Shown: positions 35,084 to 44,523 of the stretch, piece after piece
Position numbering within the stretch: position 1 is the stretch's first letter
Layout: every line of letters starts with the position of its first letter
Assembly: GCF_001907695.1 (NCBI RefSeq)
Contig: NZ_KV880638.1
Span: 372,882-436,881, forward strand
DNA length: 64,000 bases
Source of the DNA: Thalassospira sp. TSL5-1
GTDB lineage: Bacteria; Pseudomonadota; Alphaproteobacteria; Rhodospirillales; Thalassospiraceae
Reading direction: 5' to 3'
Translations under genes and position numbers: made by a program
Notes under the pieces: model-generated
Databases searched by the model: none
The model's input: the letters and a program-made list of their open reading frames with translations, nothing else
What the model was told of the DNA's origin: nothing

Positions 35084-36583
35084 GTGAGCCATACAAAGAT
35101 TTTAGCCGAACTCGGCCTGACCGATGATGTGATTTCGGGCGGAACCCTGAAGGTCCAAACCCCGGTTGACGGGTCCGAGATTGCCAGCGTGACCGAAACC
35201 GACCCGGCGGCCATGAATGACATCATTGCCAATGCGAAACGGGCCTTTGCCGAGTGGCGCCAGGTGCCGGGCCCGCGCCGGGGCGAGTTGGCCCGCCTGC
35301 TGGGTGAAGAACTGCGTGCCGCCAAGGAACCGCTGGGGCGTCTGGTGTCGCTGGAATGCGGCAAGATTTATCAGGAAGGCCTGGGTGAAGTTCAGGAAAT
35401 GATCGACATTTGCGATTTCGCCGTCGGTCTGTCGCGCCAGCTTTATGGTTTGACCATTGCCTCCGAACGTCCGGGCCATAAAATGATGGAAAGCTGGCAT
35501 CCGTTGGGGGTTGTCGGTGTGATTTCCGCCTTTAACTTCCCGGTTGCCGTTTGGTCGTGGAACACGGCACTGGCCCTGGTATGTGGTAATGCCGTGATCT
35601 GGAAACCGTCGGAAAAAACCCCGCTGACGGCACTTGCCTGCCAGAATATCCTGAAACGCGCGCTGGACCGTTTTGGTGATGCGCCCGAAGGCCTGCATCA
35701 GGTGGTCATTGGTGCCCGCGACATTGGCGAAGCCCTGACCGACAGCCACGATGTGGCGCTGGTGTCGGCAACCGGCTCGACCCGCATGGGCCGCGAAGTC
35801 GCCCCGCGTGTGGCACAGCGGTTTGGCCGCACCATTCTGGAACTGGGCGGCAACAATGCCATGATCGTTACCCCGTCGGCCGATATTGATATGACGGTCC
35901 GCGCGGTTGTGTTTTCCGCTGTGGGTACCTGTGGGCAGCGTTGCACCTCGCTGCGTCGCCTGATCGTGCATAAAGATGTCAAGGACCAGTTGCTGCCGAA
36001 AATTATTGCTGCTTACAAATCGGTCAAAATTGGCGATCCGCTGGCCGATGGCACCCTTGTGGGGCCGCTGATTGATGAAGACAGCTTCAACAATATGCAA
36101 ACTGCCCTTGCCAATGCCAAAAAGGACGGCGGCACGGTGCATGGGGGCGATCGCACGCTGGCAACCGAATATCCCGATGCCTATTACGTGACCCCGGCGG
36201 TTGTTGAAATGCCGGGCCAGACGGAAACCGTGCGCAACGAAACCTTCGCGCCGATCCTTTATGTCATGACCTATGAAACCCTGGAAGAAGCGATTGCGCT
36301 TCAGAATGGTGTGCCGCAGGGCCTGTCATCGTGCATCTTCTCGACCGATCTTCGCGAAACCGAACTGTTCCTGTCGGCGGTTGGGTCGGATTGCGGTATT
36401 GCCAACGTTAATATCGGCCCGTCGGGTGCGGAAATTGGCGGGGCCTTTGGCGGTGAAAAGGAAACCGGCGGTGGCCGTGAATCCGGCTCGGACGCCTGGA
36501 AAGGTTACATGCGCCGCGCCACCAACACCATCAACTATTCCCGCGAATTGCCGCTGGCACAGGGCATCAAATTCGATATTTGA
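35084..36583 (+). CDS. Aldehyde dehydrogenase, ALDH7/AmaB type (alpha-aminoadipic semialdehyde dehydrogenase-like)
   Basis: 499 residues. Catalytic C287 in GTCGQRCTSLRRL and general base E253 in ILELGGNN are present. The C-terminal stretch NVNIGPSGAEIGGAFGGEK, then ETGGGRESGSDAWKGYMRR, is characteristic of the ALDH7A1/antiquitin branch. That branch oxidises alpha-aminoadipic semialdehyde (in equilibrium with piperideine-6-carboxylate) in lysine breakdown, as bacterial AmaB/Pcd does. Last gene of the operon and followed by a strong terminator. This gene gives the best clue that the operon degrades lysine or pipecolate. Confidence 0.9.
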   Translation: MSHTKILAELGLTDDVISGGTLKVQTPVDGSEIASVTETDPAAMNDIIANAKRAFAEWRQVPGPRRGELARLLGEELRAAKEPLGRLVSLECGKIYQEGLGEVQEMIDICDFAVGLSRQLYGLTIASERPGHKMMESWHPLGVVGVISAFNFPVAVWSWNTALALVCGNAVIWKPSEKTPLTALACQNILKRALDRFGDAPEGLHQVVIGARDIGEALTDSHDVALVSATGSTRMGREVAPRVAQRFGRTILELGGNNAMIVTPSADIDMTVRAVVFSAVGTCGQRCTSLRRLIVHKDVKDQLLPKIIAAYKSVKIGDPLADGTLVGPLIDEDSFNNMQTALANAKKDGGTVHGGDRTLATEYPDAYYVTPAVVEMPGQTETVRNETFAPILYVMTYETLEEAIALQNGVPQGLSSCIFSTDLRETELFLSAVGSDCGIANVNIGPSGAEIGGAFGGEKETGGGRESGSDAWKGYMRRATNTINYSRELPLAQGIKFDI

Positions 36584-36621
36584 TCCTTCCTGTTTTTCAG
36601 GATCAAGGCTTTGATCTCAGG

Positions 36622-36654
36622 CACCGTCAGCATTCCTGCTGGCGGTGTTTTTTT
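36622..36654 (+). terminator. Rho-independent terminator of the amine-catabolism operon
   Basis: Eleven-base stem CACCGTCAGCA / TGCTGGCGGTG with one G-T pair and a four-base loop, followed by seven T. Confidence 0.9.
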
Positions 36655-36719
36655 GTGCCGGGGTGTTTTCTGCGCTGTATTGTTATGAGGGTATAATCAC
36701 GGGCGGGATCTGAAACGTG

Positions 36720-36884
36720 ATGGCGGATACATGTAATAATGACGAATGTGAGGATTGGCAGGCAGAGCTGATCCGTTTGCGTTGGGATCAATTGTTTGAT
36801 GGACGGGCAGAGTTGGTTGCGCATGAAGCCGTTTTGACCGAGTTCGCGCAGAGATTTGGTCTTATCGACCCCGAAACGACTTGA
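36720..36884 (+). CDS. Small conserved-looking protein, 54 residues
   Basis: ATG 36720 opens a 54-residue frame starting MADTCNNDECEDWQAELIRL and ending FGLIDPETT. It is acidic and predicted helical, with two N-terminal cysteines. GTG at 36717 directly precedes the ATG, and a GGGCGGGA stretch lies a further 9-15 bases upstream. Codon choice (CTG, GCG, CGT, GAC) fits the chromosome and the frame ends just before the sodB terminator, so I believe it is real. Function unknown. Confidence 0.55.
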   Translation: MADTCNNDECEDWQAELIRLRWDQLFDGRAELVAHEAVLTEFAQRFGLIDPETT

Positions 36885-36900
36885 TTTTGAAAGCAGGCAC

Positions 36901-36929
36901 AAAAAAGCGGCCCCCGAAGGAGCCGCTTT
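36901..36929 (-). terminator. Rho-independent terminator of sodB
   Basis: Eight-base stem AAAGCGGC / GCCGCTTT; on the minus strand it runs into a TTTTTT tract, 26 bases after the sodB stop. Confidence 0.85.
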
Positions 36930-36954
36930 GTGATCTGCTTCAAAGCGTTAGCGA

Positions 36955-37563
36955 TTAGCCAGCTTTGGAATACAGTTCAGCAACATAGTCCCAGTTGACC
37001 AGGTCGTTGAGGAACGCCTTGACGTAATCCGGGCGACGGTTGCGGTAATCGATGTAATAGGAATGTTCCCAAACGTCGCAACCCAGAATCGGGGTTTCGC
37101 CCTTGACCAGCGGGTTTTCGGCGTTTGCATAACCACCCACAACCAGTTTGCCCGCGCTGTTAAGCGACAGCCATGCCCAGCCCGAACCGAACTGGCCCAC
37201 ACCGGCAGCGGTGAAGTCTTCCTTGAATTTGTCAACCGAACCGAAATCTTCGATGATTTTCTTTTCCAGTTCGCCGGGGATGTTGCCACCGCCATTCGGC
37301 TTCATCATCTGCCAAAATTCAACGTGGTTGTAATGCTGGCCAACCTGGTTGAAAAGCTTCGGGTTCGATTTGTCTTCATAGGTTGCCACAACCAGTTCAG
37401 CCAGGGTCTTGCCCGAAGCGAGGTTGGAACCTTCCAGCAATTTGTTGCCGGTTTCGACATAGGCATTGTGGTGCTTGTCATGGTGGAATTCGAGCGTTTC
37501 AGCCGACATATACGGTGCAAGCGCGTCATAGGCGTAGGGGAGTGCTGGAAGTTCAAGAGCCAT
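36955..37563 (-). CDS. sodB: Superoxide dismutase [Fe]
   Basis: 202 residues, cytoplasmic, dismutates superoxide. Metal ligands of the Fe/Mn family are visible: H27 (EFHHDKHHNAYV), H80 (YNHVEFW), D163 and H167 (CDVWEHSYYIDYRN). GSGWAWL precedes the outer-sphere region. The sequence as a whole (LPYAYDALAPYMSAETLEFHHDKHH) is closest to bacterial FeSOD, though metal choice cannot be fixed from sequence alone. It is monocistronic, with its own terminator. Confidence 0.95.
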   Translation of the reverse strand: MALELPALPYAYDALAPYMSAETLEFHHDKHHNAYVETGNKLLEGSNLASGKTLAELVVATYEDKSNPKLFNQVGQHYNHVEFWQMMKPNGGGNIPGELEKKIIEDFGSVDKFKEDFTAAGVGQFGSGWAWLSLNSAGKLVVGGYANAENPLVKGETPILGCDVWEHSYYIDYRNRRPDYVKAFLNDLVNWDYVAELYSKAG

Positions 37564-37818
37564 GATACAATACCTCGAATTTCATTATCGTTAATCAGTG
37601 CGGGTCGCACAAAGCTCCCGCACCATATCCCCATTTGGTTGCTGTGTGAAAGTTAAATTGCCGTGCAACCCGTTGTTACAAGGTAATTTTGCTTTCCTTT
37701 CATCCAAACGGAGGGTGAAACTTACCTGTCCCATCTATCTAGGACAAAGTTCGGGTTATGCAACGCCCTTTACAAAAGCATCATGCGATGAATGGCGAGG
37801 CGTTGGAATGCTATGATC

Positions 37819-37853
37819 AAAAACGCGCCGGGCGTTTTGACGTTCCCGGCGCG
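37819..37853 (-). terminator. Rho-independent terminator of the cyclase-family gene
   Basis: Perfect 9-base inverted repeat CGCGCCGGG / CCCGGCGCG; on the minus strand it is followed by TTTTTGATC, 34 bases after the stop codon. Confidence 0.85.
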
Positions 37854-37886
37854 AGGCAGCATTTTTTGTCTTGGCGGTGACGACGG

Positions 37887-38867
37887 TTAATCCGCCGTGG
37901 GCCGCATCACGCCATTTTCATCGCGTTTCAGCGGATAGGGCTGTTCGGGCAAAGGGGCGCCGGGGGCATCGGCCAGGGTCACGCCATATTTCCAGTCTGC
38001 CGGCGCAATGGCAACATAGCGGGCATAGCCGCCCGTGCCGCCCAGCGGTTTGGCAAAACCAATTGAAATCAGCGCACCGGCTTCGGGCACTTTGTCGAGG
38101 TTGGCAACGCCTTCGGCCTGGGTGAAGTTATTGTGCATCAGCCAATATTCCCCCTCCAGGTTCGGTGTGGTGTCGGTATCCAGTGGTTCGTGGCCGTGAA
38201 ACAGGATGTGGCGTTTAAGATGCAGGAATTTCAGTGCCTCCAGCCCGACACCGGGAAACGGTGTTTCGTTAAAGCTGTTGATATCATCCCAGCGTTTATA
38301 CCAGTCCGACCGCACCATCACGACCGATCCTTCGGGGATAAGGCCATGTTTTTGTTCCCAATCCTCAATATCGGAAACATGCAGGTAATAGCCCTGATCC
38401 TTGGCGACCTTGTCGGCAATATTGATTACCACAAGCGGACGGACGCTATAGGTTGCCGGAAGGTCGCTAATGGTGGCCCCCATCGGGTTCCAGTGCGCGG
38501 GCGGGTCCAACTGGGTGCCGTACTGGTCGGTTGGCAGGTCATAGGCGGTGGCAACAAAGCCATGCTTGGCATAGGTGAATTCTTCACCGACCGAAACATA
38601 ACCCGGAATATCCTGGCCGGCGACGGCGGCCTTGAATTTGGCATTGCCAAAACCCGGCCAGACCGGCTGTACCGGTGCAAAGGCGTGGGTCAGGTCAATA
38701 TATTTGGCCGTTTTAAAGGTGGCATCATAGGCGGACCATAAGCCGGGTGCGGTTTTGGCTGTCGGCCCGGTATCATTTTGTGCCATTTGGCTGGTTTGCG
38801 CACAGCCGGCAAGCATTAAAAATGCCACCGGCAGAAAGGCTGTTGCCAGCTTGTATGATATTCGCAT
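37887..38867 (-). CDS. Cyclase-family (kynurenine-formamidase-like) lipoprotein with altered metal site
   Basis: 326 residues. The start at 38867 has AGGGGAA nearby and gives a lipoprotein signal with the lipobox LAGC (C24), so the protein is anchored to a membrane facing the periplasm. The body is PF04199 cyclase-like (KYIDLTHAFAPVQPVWPG). The metal-binding consensus HxGTHxDxPxH reads QYGTQLDPPAH: two histidines are glutamines while D and the last H remain. HGHEPLDTD near the C-terminus is another possible ligand. It may be a distinct subgroup with different catalysis. Confidence 0.8.
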   Translation of the reverse strand: MRISYKLATAFLPVAFLMLAGCAQTSQMAQNDTGPTAKTAPGLWSAYDATFKTAKYIDLTHAFAPVQPVWPGFGNAKFKAAVAGQDIPGYVSVGEEFTYAKHGFVATAYDLPTDQYGTQLDPPAHWNPMGATISDLPATYSVRPLVVINIADKVAKDQGYYLHVSDIEDWEQKHGLIPEGSVVMVRSDWYKRWDDINSFNETPFPGVGLEALKFLHLKRHILFHGHEPLDTDTTPNLEGEYWLMHNNFTQAEGVANLDKVPEAGALISIGFAKPLGGTGGYARYVAIAPADWKYGVTLADAPGAPLPEQPYPLKRDENGVMRPTAD

Positions 38868-39009
38868 GTGAAGTTCCCCTGATAAACGTGTTTGAACGAA
38901 AACGTTCCTGAACGCCGTTGCCCTTTTCTGGTTGGGCTGTTGGATATTGTCCAACATTTCAGGGTATTAATTCACAAATGCGGGCTGTCAGGCAAGAGGG
39001 ATACGCCAC

Positions 39010-39315
39010 TTATTCCTTATAAAGGCTGACCATATTCTGAATGTCGGTGCCCTGACGGATCATCACGCCATATTCGCCCTTTTGCAGGCTGCTGATATTG
39101 ATCTGGCAGGGAAAGCTGCCACACGTCTTTTGCAAGGCCATGCTGCCATCCGGGTAGGTTAAGACAACCTCGCCATGCGGCGCATCGGACTGAATGGTGA
39201 CAGTATCGGTAATGGCCTTTGGGGCAACCTTGATCGCAGCCAGGGCAGCTGTCGTCACTGACAAAAGACCGATCAGGGCGAGAACCACCGGTTTGCTGCG
39301 GAAAGACTTCGGCAT
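39010..39315 (-). CDS. Small exported protein, 101 residues
   Basis: A signal peptide (MPKSFRSKPVVLALIGLLSV ... ALA-AIKVAP, cleavage near residue 26) is followed by a short beta-rich domain with one cysteine pair (KTCGSFPCQ) that could form a disulphide. A purine-rich GAGGAGACG precedes the start. No family recognised; it does not appear to be part of an operon. Confidence 0.65.
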   Translation of the reverse strand: MPKSFRSKPVVLALIGLLSVTTAALAAIKVAPKAITDTVTIQSDAPHGEVVLTYPDGSMALQKTCGSFPCQINISSLQKGEYGVMIRQGTDIQNMVSLYKE

Positions 39316-39797
39316 GGACGTCTCCTCGCAAAATAGCAGATGCGATAAACCGGCAGAGAGGGCAACAGACTGTTACGTTCCGGGAAAAGATGCCGGGTCA
39401 GATCGTGCGTTCCTGTGTGCCTTAGGGCCGAAATGACCCTTGTTTATCGTCGTTAAGCCTGAATATGACAGCCAATCTGGCGCTATTCGGGGCGCGAATG
39501 AGGCAATTCCGTGCCGAAAAGGATAGGAATACTGTATAATCGTATGTGTCAAATCCCGGCAAAACCTTGTTTTACAGGGAATTTTTGTGGTTGTTTCGAC
39601 TTTCGCGGCAAATGCCATAATTTGGGCAAAAGGTGACATATTTTTTGATCGGCCCTGCTATTCACTGCGCAAAAAAGCAAAACATCGCACTTTTCGTCAG
39701 GTGCAACGCGTCGTTGGGCCTCCTTTATGCCCAATTGGCACCGATCAACCGGGACTCGCCCTGTTTTGGGTAAAATTGCGGGCGAGTCTTGGGTATT
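39316..39797. other. Intergenic region without recognisable gene
   Basis: 482 bases between the small exported protein and thiE. Only short unsupported open frames are seen. A TGTATAAT near 39534-39541 resembles a -10 box but has no gene after it. Confidence 0.4.
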
Positions 39798-40466
39798 TTA
39801 ATCCGTCCTGGTTTTGGGGTGGCTGGCATACTGGTGGGTGCGGATGCCGGTAATGGTATCGGCAAGGGCGCGGGCGGCTGCTTCGGGGTTGGCTTGCCCG
39901 CAAATGGCGGAAACAACGGCCAGTCCGTCGGCACCGGTTTCCAGAACATGTGCCACATGCTCCTGTTTAAGGCCGCCAATGGCAACCGACGGCAGCTTGC
40001 AAAGGGTTGTCAGATGCGCCAGGCCCTCAAAGCCGATGGCGGGTTTATGGTCCGGTTTGGTCGATGTCGCAAAAACCGGACCGATACCGACATAATCAAT
40101 GACGGTTTTGTCGATTTTGCGGGCGACAGCTTCGGATTCAATCGATAGCCCCAGTATTTTGTCTTTACCCAGCTTTTGCCGGGCCATTTCGGCGGGCATA
40201 TCGTCCTGGCCAATATGCAGGCCATGTGCATCAATCGCGATGGCGGCGTCAATATTGTCATTAACGATCAGCGGCACGCCGCTTCCTTCCATCGCCGTCC
40301 TCAATGCGCGACCAATTTCAATGAATTCACGGGTGCTGGCGGTTTTATGGCGTAGCTGGACCATTGTGGCGCCGCCCCTGATGGCGGCCATTGTGGTTTC
40401 CAGCATCGAATGATCGCGACATAAATCAGGGTCCAGAACCAGATATAGCGACAGATCAAATGTCAT
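39798..40466 (-). CDS. thiE: Thiamine-phosphate synthase
   Basis: 222-residue TIM-barrel enzyme that joins HMP-pyrophosphate and thiazole phosphate to thiamine phosphate. Seen: GGATMVQLRHK (31-41), VNDNIDAAIAIDAHGLHIGQDDMP, YVGIGPVFATSTKPDHKPAIGFEGL and the phosphate loop VAIGGLKQEHV. It overlaps thiM by four bases (ATGA). The pair lies behind a TPP riboswitch and serves salvage of the thiazole moiety; no thiD or thiC is in the window. Confidence 0.94.
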   Translation of the reverse strand: MTFDLSLYLVLDPDLCRDHSMLETTMAAIRGGATMVQLRHKTASTREFIEIGRALRTAMEGSGVPLIVNDNIDAAIAIDAHGLHIGQDDMPAEMARQKLGKDKILGLSIESEAVARKIDKTVIDYVGIGPVFATSTKPDHKPAIGFEGLAHLTTLCKLPSVAIGGLKQEHVAHVLETGADGLAVVSAICGQANPEAAARALADTITGIRTHQYASHPKTRTD

Positions 40467-41278
40467 GACAGAACCTCGATCCCGGCGTGGGTTTCAAGGG
40501 CGGCATCATCAAGATTATAAAGGGCATCCAGGAAGGCCGTGGCAAAGCTGGCCGGGCCGGATGCGGTTTTTTCCGCCATCTTTCCGGCGGCGGCAAAACA
40601 GGCCAGGGCTGCAATGGTGGCCTCAAACGGGGCCTTGGGTGCCGTTGCGGCAAAGGCCCCAACCAGCGCGGTGAGCGAACAGCCCATCGCCGTTATTTTC
40701 GGCATCAGGGCAGACCCGCCGAGAATGCGAACGGCTGCACTGCCATCGGTGACAAAATCGCTGCTGCCTGTTACGGCGACCACGCATTTTTGGCTTTGGG
40801 CCAGGGTTTTGGCGGCTTCTTCGGCCTGTTCAACCGGGTCGCCACTATCCACCCCCTGACCGGCACTTTGCCCCCCGGCAAGGGCAATGATTTCGGAAGC
40901 GTTGCCGCGTATGATGGTGGGCTGTAACGCCAGCAGGGCCGCAACAGTATCACGGCGAAAACCGGTGGCAAAATGGGCGACCGGGTCCAGGATCCAGGGT
41001 TTTTGTGCCGCGCTGGCCCCCTTGGCGGCTTCCTTCATGCCTGCGACCCATTCGGTGGAAAGGGTGCCGATATTGACCGTGAGCGCCCCGGCAATGGCGG
41101 CAAATTCACCGCTTTCTTCGGGCGCATGGACCATCGCGGGCGAGGCCCCGGCCGCCAGCAGCGTATTGGCGGCTATATTCATTGCCACATAATTGGTGAT
41201 GCACTGTACCAGCGGTGCAGTGTTGCGCATGTCGGTTAAAAGCCGGGCGGGGGAAAGGTTTGGGTGTGTGTCAGTCAT
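40463..41278 (-). CDS. thiM: Hydroxyethylthiazole kinase
   Basis: 271 residues. It phosphorylates 4-methyl-5-hydroxyethylthiazole for ThiE. Family features: PLVQCITNYVAMNIAANTLLAAGASPAMVHAPEE (about residues 22-55), IRGNASEIIALAG, and the ATP/anion-hole segment ITAMGCSLTALVGAFAA with the conserved cysteine. ATG 41278 is chosen; the longer frame from 41359 runs into the riboswitch. Translation of thiE is coupled to it. Confidence 0.95.
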   Translation of the reverse strand: MTDTHPNLSPARLLTDMRNTAPLVQCITNYVAMNIAANTLLAAGASPAMVHAPEESGEFAAIAGALTVNIGTLSTEWVAGMKEAAKGASAAQKPWILDPVAHFATGFRRDTVAALLALQPTIIRGNASEIIALAGGQSAGQGVDSGDPVEQAEEAAKTLAQSQKCVVAVTGSSDFVTDGSAAVRILGGSALMPKITAMGCSLTALVGAFAATAPKAPFEATIAALACFAAAGKMAEKTASGPASFATAFLDALYNLDDAALETHAGIEVLS

Positions 41279-41358
41279 CGCAAGGCTCCCATGCAGGTGC
41301 GTTTGGAAACCCAGTTCGGTGCCGGAATGATGTTGAAACGCGGTGTCATGCGTTTGCA

Positions 41359-41460
41359 CCCTCCCTACGCCAGTATGAACTGGATCAGGTTCAACGGGTC
41401 ACTGCGCTGTCTGATTTCTCAGCCGTAGCAGTTTCTCAGCCCCCTGCCGGGGCTCCCCTT
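41359..41460 (-). promoter_or_regulatory. TPP riboswitch (THI box) controlling thiM-thiE
   Basis: On the minus strand the leader contains GGGGCTGAGAAA, later ACCCGTTGAACCTGATC, then CAGTTCATACTGGCGTAGGGA, the conserved order of the TPP aptamer (CUGAGA, ACCUGAUC, GCGUAGGGA). It ends about 80 bases before the thiM start. GGCTGAGAAA occurs twice, 17 bases apart; the second copy lies in the P3 arm closed by ACTGC/GCAGT. Confidence 0.95.
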
Positions 41461-41614
41461 GGTGAACCCGCAAGATGGGTTTTGTTGATCGTCCTGTCAA
41501 TGTGCTGTTTGCAGGGGGGGATAGATTGGTATCAGCCCACAGGCAAAAAGAAAGGCGGGATGCCCAAACATCCCGCCTTCCGTTCCATGTATTTATCGGG
41601 CCGATTCTCCGGGC

Positions 41615-44005
41615 TTACTTACGCCGTTCCATTGCTGCCTTCAGGGCTGCGGCCATTGCCCCGCCCCCGGCATCGCCCGCCGACGCCGTTTTGGCATTGC
41701 CACGGCCACTATTGGCGCCATTACCGCCATTGCCACCCGGGCGGCGCGGCTGGTTGCGGTCCTGGTTGTTATGGCGGGCACCGCCGGGCTGGCTGCGCTG
41801 TTCGCGCCGTTCCTGCGTCCCTTCGTAATCCGGGGCGGATTTCATCGACAGGCCAATGCGTTTGCGCGGTGCATCCACTTCCATCACCGTGACCGAAACG
41901 ATTTGCCCAGCCTTGACCACTTCGCGCGGGTCGGCAACAAATTTGTCGGCCAGTTGCGAAATATGAACCAGGCCATCCTGATGCACGCCAATATCGACAA
42001 ATGCCCCAAAATTGGTGACGTTGGTCACCGTGCCTTCCAGTTTCATGCCGACTTTCAAATCCTTGATTTCATTGACACCCTCAATGAATTTCGCGGTTTT
42101 GAATTCCGGGCGCGGGTCTCGACCGGGTTTGTCAAGTTCGGCCAGGATGTCGCGGATCGTGGGCACACCAAAAACATCATCGGCGAATTTTTCCGGCCGC
42201 AGGGTTTTGAGGAACGGTGAATCGCCAATGATGCTGGCAAGGTCCCGGCTGCTTTCGCGGCTGATTTTTTCCACAACCGGGTAGGCTTCCGGGTGCACGG
42301 CGGAGGCATCAAGCGGATTATCACCGCCGCGAATGCGCAAAAAGCCCGCGCATTGCTCAAAGGCCTTTGGCCCCAGCCGTTCGACCTTGCGCAAATCGGC
42401 ACGGGAACGAAACGCCCCATTGACGTCACGATAGCCAACAATATTGCGCGCCAGCCCTTCGCTGAGCCCGGCAACGCGGGTCAGAAGCGGGATTGATGCA
42501 GTATTAAGGTCCACGCCCACACCGTTCACGCAGTCTTCCACCACCGCATCGAGCGAGCGTGCCAGCTTTGTTTCCGAAACGTCGTGCTGATATTGACCAA
42601 CCCCAATGGATTTCGGGTCGATCTTCACAAGCTCGGCTAACGGGTCTTGCAAACGGCGTGCAATCGAGGCCGCACCCCGCAGCGATACGTCCAGATCGGG
42701 GAATTCCTCGGCGGCAAATTGTGACGCCGAATAAACCGATGCCCCGGCCTCGTTAACAATCACCTTGGTCGCCTTGATTTGCGTAAAGGCATTTAGCAGC
42801 ATGCCGGCAAGCTGGTCCGTCTCGCGCGAGAAGGTGCCATTGCCAATGGCGATCAGCTCGATTTTGTGTTTTGCTGCCAGGGCTGCCAGCGTGTTAATCG
42901 CGCCCTGAACATCATTACGTGGCTGGAACGGATAAACCGTTGCCGTATCCACCAGTTTGCCGGTGGCATCGACCACGGCAACCTTCACACCCGTACGCAC
43001 CCCCGGGTCCAGGCCCATTGTGGCCTTTTGCCCGGCCGGGGCAGCCAGCAGCAGGTCTTTCAGGTTATCGGCAAAAACCTTGATCGCGTCTTCTTCGGCG
43101 CTGTCACGCAAATTGCCAAACAAATCAAGCTCGATCGACAGTGACAGTTTGACGCGCCAGGTAAAGCGCACGGTGTCAGACAGCCATTTATCGGCCGGGC
43201 GGCCCTGGTTGCGAATGCCGACATGGGCGGCAATCACGGTTTCGGCCCGGCCCGGTTCGCCGCGCGGGCGGTCTTCGTCTTCGGCACCCAGGATCAGTTT
43301 AATTTGCAAAATGCCTTCGTTGCGACCCCGGAATAGTGCCAAGGCGCGGTGCGACGGGCAGGTTTTGACCTTTTCCGAATGGCTGAAATAGTCGGAAAAC
43401 TTTGCCCCTTCGGCTTCTTTGCCCTCGATGACGCTGGCGGTAATTTCGCCGTCATCCCACAAAAGCTGGCGCAGGCGGGCCACCAGGTCGGCATCCTCGG
43501 CAAAGCGTTCCATCAAAATCTGGCGCGCACCATCCAGGGCAGCCTTGGTATCTTCGACACCTTTTTCGCCGTCAATGAATTTGGCGGCTTCGGCTTCCGG
43601 GTCCAGTTGCGGGTTTGCCAGCAGGGCATCGGCCAGCGGCTCCAGTCCGGCTTCGCGGGCAATCTGGGCCTTGGTGCGGCGCTTTTTCTTGTAGGGCAAG
43701 TAAAGATCTTCAAGGCGGGTCTTGGTGTCGGCCTCGTTAATCGCCTTTTCCAGTTCCGGGGTCAGTTTTTCCTGTTCGCGGATGCTTTCGATCACCGATG
43801 CCCGGCGTTCTTCAAGTTCGGTCAGGTAACGCAGGCGTTCATCCAGATTACGCAACTGGGTATCGTCCAGACCGCCGGTCTTTTCCTTGCGGTAACGGGC
43901 AATGAAGGGCACGGTCGAGCCTTCATTAAGCAGTTCGATGGTGGCAAGGACCTGTTCGGGACGAACAGAAAGTTCTTCGGCGATACGCTGGGGAATGGAA
44001 CGCAT
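41615..44005 (-). CDS. tex: Tex-family RNA-binding transcription accessory protein
   Basis: 796 residues. N-terminal helical Tex domain ([33 protein letters not shown]), then the YqgF/RuvC-like fold with [20 protein letters not shown]. Two helix-hairpin-helix repeats follow ([48 protein letters not shown]), then a C-terminal S1 domain ([23 protein letters not shown]). A basic Gly/Asn/Arg-rich tail ends the protein. ATG 44005 has AAGGAG seven bases upstream. Tex proteins act on transcription and RNA; the exact role is unclear. Confidence 0.95.
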   Translation of the reverse strand: MRSIPQRIAEELSVRPEQVLATIELLNEGSTVPFIARYRKEKTGGLDDTQLRNLDERLRYLTELEERRASVIESIREQEKLTPELEKAINEADTKTRLEDLYLPYKKKRRTKAQIAREAGLEPLADALLANPQLDPEAEAAKFIDGEKGVEDTKAALDGARQILMERFAEDADLVARLRQLLWDDGEITASVIEGKEAEGAKFSDYFSHSEKVKTCPSHRALALFRGRNEGILQIKLILGAEDEDRPRGEPGRAETVIAAHVGIRNQGRPADKWLSDTVRFTWRVKLSLSIELDLFGNLRDSAEEDAIKVFADNLKDLLLAAPAGQKATMGLDPGVRTGVKVAVVDATGKLVDTATVYPFQPRNDVQGAINTLAALAAKHKIELIAIGNGTFSRETDQLAGMLLNAFTQIKATKVIVNEAGASVYSASQFAAEEFPDLDVSLRGAASIARRLQDPLAELVKIDPKSIGVGQYQHDVSETKLARSLDAVVEDCVNGVGVDLNTASIPLLTRVAGLSEGLARNIVGYRDVNGAFRSRADLRKVERLGPKAFEQCAGFLRIRGGDNPLDASAVHPEAYPVVEKISRESSRDLASIIGDSPFLKTLRPEKFADDVFGVPTIRDILAELDKPGRDPRPEFKTAKFIEGVNEIKDLKVGMKLEGTVTNVTNFGAFVDIGVHQDGLVHISQLADKFVADPREVVKAGQIVSVTVMEVDAPRKRIGLSMKSAPDYEGTQERREQRSQPGGARHNNQDRNQPRRPGGNGGNGANSGRGNAKTASAGDAGGGAMAAALKAAMERRK

Positions 44006-44154
44006 GGTTTCTCCTTGTTTTGCTCGTCCGCTTGAAATAGCGACTTTCAGGCCCGCTGGAAAGAGCCAGTTTGCGGCAATCACAAGGCAGCTATTAACCG
44101 CCGGGGCTTGTCGATTGCGGCTGACGGGGCTATCTGTTGGACAAAGCGTTGAAA

Positions 44155-44502
44155 ATGCCGCGCAAGCGGCCCAGACCGGAGGTCCCGATGGCCGGAAAAT
44201 TTCGTGAAACCGTGGTGCAGCGGTCCAGCCAGTCCGTTGCCAAGTCAGACGATAAGCCAACATCTTCTGGCGAGGAAACATCCGTCGCCGGATCAGATCA
44301 GGCGCCTGACGTAACGGTTGAAAACACGGATGCGCAAACCGCAGCCGAACCCGCGCCGCAATTATCGCAAGATGCGATCAACGCTATCGCCGAGGCCAAA
44401 GCCTTCCGCGAAGCCGCCCAGCGCGAAATCGGCGGCCCCAAAGGCCCCGAACCCACCCGCTTTGGCGATTGGGAACATAAAGGGCGTTGTATTGATTTTT
44501 AA
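44155..44502 (+). CDS. DUF1674 protein, succinate dehydrogenase assembly factor 4 homologue
   Basis: 115 residues. The last 24 residues, [20 protein letters not shown] plus CIDF, are the DUF1674/SDHAF4 signature; in mitochondria this factor aids flavinylated SdhA during complex II assembly. The preceding part is a low-complexity Ser/Asp/Glu/Pro spacer. Divergent from tex. Start uncertain: ATG 44155, ATG 44188 (MAGKF) or TTG 44137; 44155 is chosen as the first ATG. Confidence 0.85.
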   Translation: MPRKRPRPEVPMAGKFRETVVQRSSQSVAKSDDKPTSSGEETSVAGSDQAPDVTVENTDAQTAAEPAPQLSQDAINAIAEAKAFREAAQREIGGPKGPEPTRFGDWEHKGRCIDF

Positions 44503-44523
44503 TCCGTCTTTGGCGGGGATGCG

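Noticed and set aside
37564-37640. Fur-box-like sequence before sodB (GATAATGAAATTCGAG on the minus strand)
   Set aside because: Only about half of the 19 consensus positions match, so iron control of sodB cannot be claimed from it.
39534-39541. TGTATAAT as a possible promoter -10 box
   Set aside because: No convincing -35 box and no gene downstream in that direction.
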